A DNA stretch of 64,000 bases from Odiellus spinosus (lineage: Eukaryota; Arthropoda; Arachnida; Opiliones; Phalangiidae): assembly GCA_963920705.1 (NCBI GenBank), contig CAWUCO010000268.1, positions 3,782,001-3,846,000 of the forward strand, read 5' to 3'. Numbering within the stretch: position 1 is the first letter of the stretch; each line of letters opens with the position of its first letter. The notes below the pieces were generated by a model that was not told the origin of the DNA, did no database searches, and worked only from the letters and a program-made list of their open reading frames with translations. Positions 54,801 through 64,000 of this stretch are shown piece after piece. Both the position numbers and the translations under genes were made by a program.

Positions 54801-56639
54801 AAAAACAAGAAAAATATGGCCAATTCAAGAAATCATAGAATATCAAAATAGTCAAATTTCAGATTTTAAAAATTCGCTTTTTGATATTAGATGTTTTTTG
54901 AATTGGCTATATTTTCCATGTTTTTCAACGGATTTTCCAAATCTCTTGTTTTTTAGATAGACCAATATTTGCTCTTTCGAGTGGTCTTAATTTTGTCTAA
55001 ATCGCTTAAAAATCCAAAGTTTTGTGTCCATTTGAATCCAATAATCTTGGATTTTTAAGCGTTTTTGCTTAATTTTAACCAATTTTATATTGGTCACAAT
55101 TTTGCAATTAGACAAAACCAAAGTTATTCGAAAGAGCAATTAATGGACAGTCTAAATAACAAGAGTTTTCAAAAATCCGTTGAAAAACAAGAAAAATATG
55201 GCCAATTCAAGAAATCATAGAATATCAAAATAGTCAAATTTCAGATTTTCAAAATTCGCTTTTTGATATTAGATGTTTTTTGAATAGTCCATATTTTCCA
55301 TGTTTTTCAACGGATTTTCCAAAACTCTTGATTTTCAGATAGACCAATATTTGCTCTTTCGAGTGGTCTTAATTTTGTCTAAATCGCTTAAAAATCAAAA
55401 GTTTTGTGTCCATTTTAATCCAATAATCTTGGATTTTTAAGCGTTTTTGCTTAATTTTAACCAATTTTATATTTGTCACAATTTTGCAATTTAGACAAAA
55501 CCAAAGTCATTCGAAAGAGCAATTAATGGACAGTCTAAATAATAAGAGTTTTCCAAAATCCGTTGAAAAACAAGAAAAATAAGGCCAATTCAAGAAATCA
55601 TAGAATATCAAAATAGTCAAATTTCAGATTTTCAAAATTCGCTTTTTGATATTAGATGTTTTTTGAATTGTCCATATTTTCCATGTTTTTCAACGGATTT
55701 TCCAAAACTCTTGATTTTCAGATAGACCAATATTTGCTCTTTCGAGTGGTCTTAATTTTGTCTAAATCGCTTAAAAATCAAAAGTTTTGTGTCCATTTTA
55801 ATCCAATAATCTTGGATTTTTAAGCGTTTTTGCTTAATTTTAACCAAATTTATATTTGTCACAATTTTGCAATTTAGACAAAGCCAAAGTCATTCGAAAG
55901 AGCAATTAATGGACAGTCTAAATAATAAGAGTTTTCAAAAATCCGTTGAAAAACAAGAAAAATATGGCCAATTCAAGAAATCATAGAATATCAAAATAGT
56001 CAAATTTCAGATTTTCAAAATTCGCTTTTTGATATTAGATGTTTTTTGAATTGTCCATATTTTCCATGTTTTTCAACGGATTTTCCAAAACTCTTGATTT
56101 TCAGATAGACCAATATTTGCTCTTTCGAGTGGTCTTAATTTTGTCTAAATCGCTTAAAAATCAAAAGTTTTGTGTCCATTTTAATCCAATAATCTTGGAT
56201 TTTTAAGCGTTTTGGCTTAATTTTAACCAATTTTATATTTGTCACAATTTTGCAATTTAGACAAAACCAAAGTCATTCGAAAGAGCAATTAATGGACAGT
56301 CTAAATAACAAGAGTTTTCAAAAATCCGTTGAAAAACAAGAAAAATATGGCCAATTCAAGAAATCATAGAATATCAAAATAGTCAAATTTCAGATTTTAA
56401 AAATTCGCTTTTTGATATTAGATGTTTTTTGAATTGGCTATATTTTCCATGTTTTTCAACGGATTTTCCAAAACTCTTGTTTTTTAGATAGACCAATATC
56501 TGCTCTTTCGAGTGGTCTTAATTTTGTCTAAATCGCTTAAAAATCAAAACTTTTGTGTCCATTTTAATCCAATAATCTTGGATTTTTAAGTGTTTTTGCT
56601 TTATTTTAACCAATTTTATATTTGTCACAATTTTGCAAT

Positions 56640-59600
56640 TTAGACAAAACCAAAGTCATTCGAAAGAGCAATTAATGGACAGTCTAAATAATAAGAGTTT
56701 TCAAAAATCCGTTGAAAAACAAGAAAAATATGGCCAATTCAAGAAATCATAGAATATCAAAATAATCAAATTTCAGATTTTAAAAATTCGCTTTTTGATA
56801 TTAGATGCTTTTTGAATTGTACATATTTTCAATGTTTTTCAACGGATTTTCCAAAACTCTTGTTTTATAGATAGACCAATATTTGCTCTTTCGAGTGGTC
56901 TTAATTTTGTCTAAATCGCTTAAAAATCAAAAGTTTTGTGTCCATTTTAATCCAATAATCTTGGATTTTTAAGCGTTTTGGCTTAATTTTAACCAATTTT
57001 ATATTTGTCACAATTTTGCAATTTAGACAAAACCAAAGTCATTCGAAAGAGCAATTAATGGACAGTCTAAATAACAAGAGTTTTCAAAAATCCGTTGAAA
57101 AACAAGAAAAATATGGCCAATTCAAGAAATCATAGAATATCAAAATAGTCAAATTTCAGATTTTAAAAATTCGCTTTTTGATATTAGATGTTTTTTGAAT
57201 TGGCTATATTTTCCATGTTTTTCAACGGATTTTCCAAAACTCTTGTTTTTTAGATAGACCAATATTTGCTCTTTCGAGTGGTCTTAATTTTGTCTAAATC
57301 GCTTAAAAATCAAAAGTTTTGTGTCCATTTGAATCCAATAATCTTGGATTTTTAAGTGTTTTTGCTTTATTTTAACCAATTTTATATTTGTCACAATTTT
57401 GCAATTTAGACAAAACCAAAGTCATTCGAAAGAGCAATTAATGGACAGTCTAAATAATAAGAGTTTTCAAAAATCCGTTGAAAAACAAGAAAAATATGGC
57501 CAATTCAAGAAATCATAGAATATCAAAATAGTCAAATTTCAGATTTTCAAAATTCGCTTTTTGATATTAGATCCTTTTTGAATTGTCCATATTTTCAATG
57601 TTTTTCAACGGATTTTCCAAAACTCTTGTTTTTTAGATAGACCAATATTTGCTCTTTCGAGTAGTCTTAATTTTGTCTAAATTGCTTAAAAATCAAAAGT
57701 TTTGTGTCCATTTGAATCCAATAATCTTGGATTTTTAAGTGTTTTTGCTTAGTTTTAACCAATTTTATATTTGTCACAATTTTGCAATTTAGACAAAACC
57801 AAAGTTATTCGAAAGAGCAATTAATGGACAGTCTAAATAACAAGAGTTTTCAAAAATCCGTTGAAAAACAAGAAAAATATGGCCAATTCAAGAAATCATA
57901 GAATATCAAAATAGTCAAATTTCAGATTTTCAAAATTCGCTTTTTGATATTAGATGTTTTTTGAATTGTCCATATTTTCCATGTTTTTCAACGGATTTTC
58001 CAAAACTCTTGATTTTCAGATAGACCAATATTTGCTCTTTCGAGTGGTCTTAATTTTGTCTAAATCGCTTAAAAATCAAAAGTTTTGTGTCCATTTGAAT
58101 CCAATAATCTTGGATTTTTAAGTGTTTTTGCTTAATTTTAACCAAATTTATATTTGTCACAATTTTGCAATTTAGACAAAACCAAAGTCATTCGAAAGAG
58201 CAATTAATGGACAGTTTAAATAATAAGAGTTTTCAAAAATCCGTTGAAAAACAAGAAAAATATGGCCAATTCAAGAAATCATAGAATATCAAAATAGTCA
58301 AATTTCAGATTTTCAAAATTCGCTTTTTGATATTAGATGTTTTTTGAATTGTCCATATTTTCCATGTTTTTCAACGGATTTTCCAAAACTCTTGATTTTC
58401 AGATAGACCAATATTTGCTCTTTCGAGTGGTCTTAATTTTGTCTAAATCGCTTAAAAATCAAAAGTTTTGTGTCCATTTTAATCCAATAATCTTGGATTT
58501 TTAAGCGTTTTTGCTTAATTTTAACCAAATTTATATTTGTCACAATTTTGCAATTTAGACAAAGCCAAAGTCATTCGAAAGAGCAATTAATGGACAGTCT
58601 AAATAATAAGAGTTTTCAAAAATCCGTTGAAAAACAAGAAAAATATGGCCAATTCAAGAAATCATAGAATATCAAAATAGTCAAATTTCAGATTTTCAAA
58701 ATTCGCTTTTTGATATTAGATGTTTTTTGAATTGTCCATATTTTCCATGTTTTTCAACGGATTTTCCAAAACTCTTGATTTTCAGATAGACCAATATTTG
58801 CTCTTTCGAGTGGTCTTAATTTTGTCTAAATCGCTTAAAAATCAAAAGTTTTGTGTCCATTTTAATCCAATAATCTTGGATTTTTAAGCGTTTTGGCTTA
58901 ATTTTAACCAATTTTATATTTGTCACAATTTTGCAATTTAGACAAAACCAAAGTCATTCGAAAGAGCAATTAATGGACAGTCTAAATAATAAGAGTTTTC
59001 AAAAATCCGTTGAAAAACAAGAAAAATATGGCCAATTCAAGAAATCATAGAATATCAAAATAATCAAATTTCAGATTTTAAAAATTCGCTTTTTGATATT
59101 AGATGCTTTTTGAATTGTACATATTTTCAATGTTTTTCAACGGATTTTCCAAAACTCTTGTTTTTTAGATAGACCAATATTTGCTCTTTCGAGTGGTCTT
59201 AATTTTGTCTAAATCGCTTAAAAATCAAAAGTTTTGTGTCCATTTTAATCCAATAATCTTGGATTTTTAAGCGTTTTGGCTTAATTTTAACCAATTTTAT
59301 ATTTGTCACAATTTTGCAATTTAGACAAAACCAAAGTCATTCGAAAGAGCAATTAATGGACAGTCTAAATAACAAGAGTTTTCAAAAATCCGTTGAAAAA
59401 CAAGAAAAATATGGCCAATTCAAGAAATCATAGAATATCAAAATAGTCAAATTTCAGATTTTAAAAATTCGCTTTTTGATATTAGATGTTTTTTGAATTG
59501 GCTATATTTTCCATGTTTTTCAACGGATTTTCCAAAACTCTTGTTTTTTAGATAGACCAATATTTGCTCTTTCGAGTGGTCTTAATTTTGTCTAAATCGC

Positions 59601-60502
59601 TTAAAAATCAAAAGTTTTGTGTCCATTTGAATCCAATAATCTTGGATTTTTAAGTGTTTTTGCTTTATTTTAACCAATTTTATATTTGTCACAATTTTGC
59701 AATTTAGACAAAACCAAAGTCATTCGAAAGAGCAATTAATGGACAGTCTAAATAATAAGAGTTTTCAAAAATCCGTTGAAAAACAAGAAAAATATGGCCA
59801 ATTCAAGAAATCATAGAATATCAAAATAGTCAAATTTCAGATTTTCAAAATTCGCTTTTTGATATTAGATGCTTTTTGAATTGTCCATATTTTCAATGTT
59901 TTTCAACGGATTTTCCAAAACTCTTGTTTTTTAGATAGACCAATATTTGCTCTTTCGAGTAGTCTTAATTTTGTCTAAATGCTTAAAAATCAAAAGTTTT
60001 GTGTCCATTTGAATCCAATAATCTTGGATTTTTAAGTGTTTTTGCTTAGTTTTAACCAATTTTATATTTGTCACAATTTTGCAATTTAGACAAAACCAAA
60101 GTTATTCGAAAGAGCAATTAATGGACAGTCTAAATAACAAGAGTTTTCAAAAATCCGTTGAAAAACAAGAAAAATATGGCCAATTCAAGAAATCATAGAA
60201 TATCAAAATAGTCAAATTTCAGATTTTCAAAATTCGCTTTTTGATATTAGATGTTTTTTGAATTGTCCATATTTTCCATGTTTTTCAACGGATTTTCCAA
60301 AACTCTTGATTTTCAGATAGACCAATATTTGCTCTTTCGAGTGGTCTTAATTTTGTCTAAATCGCTTAAAAATCAAAAGTTTTGTGTCCATTTGAATCCA
60401 ATAATCTTGGATTTTTAAGTGTTTTTGCTTAATTTTAACCAAATTTATATTTGTCACAATTTTGCAATTTAGACAAAACCAAAGTCATTCGAAAGAGCAA
60501 TT
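56640..60502 (+). repeat. Nested duplication, offset 2,297 bp (six monomers)
   Basis: About 1.57 kb at 56,640-58,205 matches 58,937-60,502. Paired markers are AAAATAATCAAA, TGTACATATT (56,819 and 59,116), GCGTTTTGGC (about 56,976 and 59,273), GGCTATATT (about 57,212 and 59,509), AAAGTTATTCG (57,801 and 60,098) and ACCAAATTT (58,141 and 60,438). Private differences such as GTTTTATAG at about 56,865 and GATCC versus GATGC arose in single copies. The AAGCCAAAGT marker (55,881 and 58,562, offset 2,681 bp) shows another overlapping event. Confidence 0.8.
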
Positions 60503-60820
60503 AATGGACAGTCTAAATAATAAGAGTTTTCAAAAATCCGTTGAAAAACAAGAAAAATATGGCCAATTCAAGAAATCATAGAATATCAAAATAGTCAAAT
60601 TTCAGATTTTCAAAATTCGCTTTTTGATATTAGATGTTTTTTGAATTGGCTATATTTTCCATGTTTTTCAACGGATTTTCCAAAACTCTTGATTTTCAGA
60701 TAGACCAATATTTGCTCTTTCGAGTGGTCTTAATTTTGTCTAAATCGCTTAAAAATCAAAAGTTTTGTGTCCATTTTAATCCAATAATCTTGGATTTTTA
60801 AGCGTTTTTGCTTAATTTTA

Positions 60821-63118
60821 ACCAAATTTATATTTGTCACAATTTTGCAATTTAGACAAAACCAAAGTCATTCGAAAGAGCAATTAATGGACAGTCTAAA
60901 TAATAAGAGTTTTCAAAAATCCGTTGAAAAACAAGAAAAATATGGCCAATTCAAGAAATCATAGAATATCAAAATAGTCAAATTTCAGATTTTCAAAATT
61001 CGCTTTTTGATATTAGATGTTTTTTGAATTGTCCATATTTTCCATGTTTTTCAACGGATTTTCCAAAACTCTTGATTTTCAGATAGACCAATATTTGCTC
61101 TTTCGAGTGGTCTTAATTTTGTCTAAATCGCTTAAAAATCAAAAGTTTTGTGTCCATTTTAATCCAATAATCTTGGATTTTTAAGCGTTTTGGCTTAATT
61201 TTAACCAATTTTATATTTGTCACAATTTTGCAATTTAGACAAAACCAAAGTCATTCGAAAGAGCAATTAATGGACAGTCTAAATAACAAGAGTTTTCAAA
61301 AATCCGTTGAAAAACAAGAAAAATATGGCCAATTCAAGAAATCATAGAATATCAAAATAGTCAAATTTCAGATTTTAAAAATTCGCTTTTTGATATTAGA
61401 TGTTTTTTGAATTGGCTATATTTTCCATGTTTTTCAACGGATTTTCCAAAACTCTTGTTTTTTAGATAGACCAATATTTGCTCTTTCGAGTGGTCTTAAT
61501 TTTGTCTAAATCGCTTAAAAATCAAAAGTTTTGTGTCCATTTTAATCCAATAATCTTGGATTTTTAAGTGTTTTTGCTTTATTTTAACCAATTTTATATT
61601 TGTCACAATTTTGCAATTTAGACAAAACCAAAGTCATTCGAAAGAGCAATTAATGGACAGTCTAAATAATAAGAGTTTTCAAAAATCCGTTGAAAAACAA
61701 GAAAAATATGGCCAATTCAAGAAATCATAGAATATCAAAATAATCAAATTTCAGATTTTAAAAATTCGCTTTTTGATATTAGATGCTTTTTGAATTGTAC
61801 ATATTTTCAATGTTTTTCAACGGATTTTCCAAAACTCTTGATTTTCAGATAGACCAATATTTGCTCTTTCGAGTGGTCTTAATTTTGTCTAAATCGCTTA
61901 AAAATCAAAAGTTTTGTGTCCATTTTAATCCAATAATCTTGGATTTTTAAGCGTTTTTGCTTAATTTTAACCAAATTTATATTTGTCACAATTTTGCAAT
62001 TTAGACAAAACCAAAGTCATTCGAAAGAGCAATTAATGGACAGTCTAAATAATAAGAGTTTTCAAAAATCCGTTGAAAAACAAGAAAAATATGGCCAATT
62101 CAAGAAATCATAGAATATCAAAATAGTCAAATTTCAGATTTTCAAAATTCGCTTTTTGATATTAGATGTTTTTTGAATTGTCCATATTTTCCATGTTTTT
62201 CAACGGATTTTCCAAAACTCTTGATTTTCAGATAGACCAATATTTGCTCTTTCGAGTGGTCTTAATTTTGTCTAAATCGCTTAAAAATCAAAAGTTTTGT
62301 GTCCATTTTAATCCAATAATCTTGGATTTTTAAGCGTTTTGGCTTAATTTTAACCAATTTTATATTTGTCACAATTTTGCAATTTAGACAAAACCAAAGT
62401 CATTCGAAAGAGCAATTAATGGACAGTCTAAATAACAAGAGTTTTCAAAAATCCGTTGAAAAACAAGAAAAATATGGCCAATTCAAGAAATCATAGAATA
62501 TCAAAATAGTCAAATTTCAGATTTTAAAAATTCGCTTTTTGATATTAGATGTTTTTTGAATTGGCTATATTTTCCATGTTTTTCAACGGATTTTCCAAAA
62601 CTCTTGTTTTTTAGATAGACCAATATTTGCTCTTTCGAGTGGTCTTAATTTTGTCTAAATCGCTTAAAAATCAAAAGTTTTGTGTCCATTTTAATCCAAT
62701 AATCTTGGATTTTTAAGTGTTTTTGCTTTATTTTAACCAATTTTATATTTGTCACAATTTTGCAATTTAGACAAAACCAAAGTCATTCGAAAGAGCAATT
62801 AATGGACAGTCTAAATAATAAGAGTTTTCAAAAATCCGTTGAAAAACAAGAAAAATATGGCCAATTCAAGAAATCATAGAATATCAAAATAATCAAATTT
62901 CAGATTTTAAAAATTCGCTTTTTGATATTAGATGCTTTTTGAATTGTACATATTTTCAATGTTTTTCAACGGATTTTCCAAAACTCTTGTTTTTTAATTA
63001 GACCAATATTTGCTCTTTCGAGTGGTCTTAATTTTGTCTAAATCGCTTAAAAATCAAAAGTTTTGTGTCCATTTGAATCCAATAATCTTGGTTTTTTAAG
63101 CGTTTTTGCTTAATTTTA
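60821..63118 (+). repeat. Two tandem 1,149-bp trimer HOR copies at the right edge
   Basis: ACCAAATTT (60,821 and 61,970), GCGTTTTGGC (61,186 and 62,335) and TGTACATATT (61,796 and 62,945) all repeat at exactly 1,149 bp. The trimer order is an AACCAAATTT/GATTTTCAG monomer, a GGCTATATT monomer and a TGTACATATT monomer. Copies are nearly identical until about 62,985, where the second acquires private changes. Confidence 0.85.
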
Positions 63119-63630
63119 ACCAATTTTATATTTGTCACAATTTGGCAATTTAGACAAAACCAAAGTCAATCGAAAGAGCAATTAATGGACAGTCTAAATA
63201 ATAAGAGTTTTCAAAAATCCGTTGAAAAACAAGAAAAATATGGCCAATTCAAGAAATCATAGAATATCAAAATAGTCAAATTTCAGATTTTAAAAATTCG
63301 CTTTTTGATATTAGATGCTTTTTGAATTGTACATATTTTCAATGTTTTTCAACGGATTTTCCAAAACTCTTGTTTTTTAGATAGACCAATATTTGCTCTT
63401 TCGAGTGGTCTTAATTTTGTCTAAATCGCTTAAAAATCAAAAGTTTTGTGTCCATTTGAATCCAATAATCTTGGATTTTTAAGTGTTTTTGCTTAATTTT
63501 AACCAATTTTATATTTGTCACAATTTTGCAATTTAGACAAAACCAAAGTCATTCGAAAGAGCAATTAATGGACAGTCTAAATAATAAGAGTTTTCAAAAA
63601 TCCGTTGAAAAACAAGAAAAATATGGCCAC
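62985..63630 (+). repeat. Terminal forward monomers with private substitutions
   Basis: Within about 200 bp several changes appear that are not seen elsewhere: TTTTTTAATTAGACC (about 62,991), CTTGGTTTTTTAAG (about 63,088), TTTGGCAATTT (about 63,141) and AAAGTCAATCG (about 63,163). The following monomer has GGCCACTTC (about 63,625) just before the orientation switch. A cluster of unique changes is typical of an array edge that no longer exchanges with the interior. Confidence 0.75.
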
Positions 63631-63740
63631 TTCAAAAAACATCTAATATCAAAAAGCGAATTTTAAAAATCTGAAATTTGACTATTTTGATATTCTATGA
63701 TTTCTTGAATTCACAATATTTTTCTTGTTTTTCAACGGAT
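63631..63740 (-). repeat. Inverted partial monomer
   Basis: The segment beginning TTCAAAAAACATCTAATATC reads as the reverse complement of the monomer from GATATTAGATG back to ATCCGTTG. It includes TGAAATTTGACTATTTTG and ends TTTTTCAACGGAT at 63,740. It carries a private change, GAATTCACAATATT for GAATTGGCCATATT, arguing against a trivial copy of neighbouring sequence. The entry point lies in ATATGGCCA-TTCAA, shared by both orientations. Confidence 0.85.
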
Positions 63741-63820
63741 TCAAGAAACCATACAATATCAAAATAGTCAAATTTCAGATTTTAAAAATTCGCTTTTTGA
63801 TATTAGATGTTTTTTGAATT
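63741..63820 (+). repeat. Short forward partial monomer between inverted segments
   Basis: TCAAGAAACCATACAATATC restores the forward orientation and runs to GATGTTTTTTGAATT. It has CCATAC, not the TCATAG typical of neighbouring right-domain monomers, so its source was probably a different monomer class. The left junction (CGGAT to TCAAG) is an abrupt join within the monomer; the right junction lies in the palindromic TTGAATTGGCC. Confidence 0.85.
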
Positions 63821-64000
63821 GGCCATATTTTTCTTGTTTTTCAACGGATTTTTGAAAACTCTTATTATTTAGACTGTCCATTAATTGCTCTTTCGAATGA
63901 CTTTGGTTTTGTCTAAATTGCAAAATTGTGACAAATATAAAATTGGTTAAAATAAAGCAAAAACACTTAAAAATCCAAGATTATTGAATTCAAATGGACA
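63821..64000 (-). repeat. Reverse-orientation satellite continuing past the window end
   Basis: From GGCCATATTTTTCTTG onward the sequence is the reverse complement of a monomer: CTCTTATTATTTAGACTG, GCTCTTTCGAATGACTTT, TTGCAAAATTGTGAC, GGTTAAAATAAAGC, then CACTTAAAAATCCAAG. It reaches the window end still inside the monomer. The array probably continues in minus orientation beyond 64,000. Confidence 0.88.

Larger units (their letters stand above)
414..63630 (+). repeat. 383-bp satellite DNA array, about 165 tandem monomers
   Basis: The word TTGCAATTTAGACAAAACC (or its TTCC variant) recurs at about 696, 1,078, 1,461, 1,844, 2,227 and 2,611, then at steps of 382-384 bp to the right end. Dividing 63.2 kb by 383 gives about 165 copies. 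All copies run in one direction and differ mainly at a limited set of diagnostic sites: TTTGTCAC/TTGGTCAC, TTGCAA/TTCCAA, TCATAC/TCATAG/CCATAC/CAATAC, ACGG/AGGG, CTCTTG/CTCATG, CCAATA/CCTATA. One-base changes in T or A runs explain the 382-384 bp variation. Such arrays are typical of eukaryotic heterochromatin. Whether this one is centromeric, pericentromeric or subtelomeric cannot be told from sequence. I do not recognise the family. Confidence 0.98.
48974..63630 (+). repeat. Right domain, TCATAG-class monomers
   Basis: About 38 monomers almost all carry TCATAG, which closes the open frame present further left. Sub-classes carry GGCTATATT, TTTTCAATG, GATTTTCAG, CCATTTTAATCC, GCGTTTTGGCTTAA or AACCAAATTTATA. 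The common HOR is a trimer (1,149 bp), with nested blocks at 2,297, 2,681 and 3,446 bp. One TTGGTCAC monomer (about 55,090, with a one-base loss in CAATTAGAC) is an isolated representative of the central class. Confidence 0.85.
63449..64000. repeat. Long near-perfect inverted repeat (arms of about 187 bp or more) at the array end
   Basis: Left arm 63,449-63,637 (TGTCCATTTGAATCC to GGCCACTTCAA) is complementary to right arm 63,814-64,000 (TTGAATTGGCC to CAAATGGACA). By eye only about four positions differ, including TCC/TTC near the outer end, GCTTAATTT/GCTTTATTT and CCAC/CCAA. The spacer is about 176 bp and the right arm is cut by the window end. This is a true change of array orientation: the right arm matches the reverse complement of a left monomer arm far better than the intrinsic 76% monomer palindrome does. 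Confidence 0.88.

Noticed and set aside
414-63630. CRISPR array
   Set aside because: The repeat is 383 bp with no unique spacers and no cas genes nearby; repeats abut directly.
414-63630. Bacterial or plasmid origin with iterons
   Set aside because: The unit is far too long and the array far too large; there is no replication gene, GC skew feature or other bacterial sequence in the window.
63631-63820. Insertion of a foreign element at the right end
   Set aside because: All of it aligns to the satellite monomer in one or other orientation; no non-satellite sequence is present.

Overview
This window is almost entirely one tandem satellite DNA array. About 63.2 kb (from about 414 to about 63,630) consists of head-to-tail copies of an AT-rich monomer of about 383 bp (382-384 bp), roughly 165 copies, all in one orientation. 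I see no convincing protein gene, rRNA, tRNA, CRISPR array or intact transposon. A satellite array of this length, unit size and higher-order organisation points to a eukaryotic nuclear genome, with pericentromeric, centromeric or subtelomeric heterochromatin most likely. A plant is plausible, but nothing in the sequence fixes the organism, and I do not recognise the monomer as a named satellite family.

Layout. (1) 1-413: non-satellite flank with two short degenerate direct repeats and a somewhat GC-richer patch at about 210-345; it meets the array abruptly in the middle of a monomer. (2) 414 to about 9,500: left domain of older-looking monomers with local one- and two-monomer duplications. 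(3) About 9,500 to 45,900: central domain in which a variant class (TTGGTCAC, AAGCG, CCATAC) alternates with other classes in 3-, 4- and 5-monomer higher-order repeats (HORs), mostly 1,532 bp = 4 monomers; longer blocks recur at 5,364 bp (14 monomers) and 6,513 bp (17 monomers). (4) About 45,900-48,974: alternating trimer, dimer and trimer blocks. (5) About 48,974-63,630: right domain of monomers carrying TCATAG, with 3-monomer HORs (1,149 bp) and nested duplications at 2,297, 2,681 and 3,446 bp. (6) About 63,630-64,000: orientation flips three times, leaving the array in reverse orientation at the window end.

The most interesting structure is inside the monomer. About 285 of its 383 bp form one imperfect palindrome: the left arm, reverse-complemented, aligns to the right arm over about 143 bp with about 109 identities by hand count (about 76%) and essentially one indel. 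Every monomer is therefore a potential long hairpin or cruciform and may have arisen by inverted duplication of a roughly 190-bp ancestor. The orientation switches at the right end fall in or next to the same palindromic arms, which suggests that the dyad helped produce the inversion.

The many short open frames (60-65 codons) repeating every 383 bp are a by-product of the repeat. They begin at TTG, are closed by TAG in most right-domain monomers, and I do not annotate them as genes.
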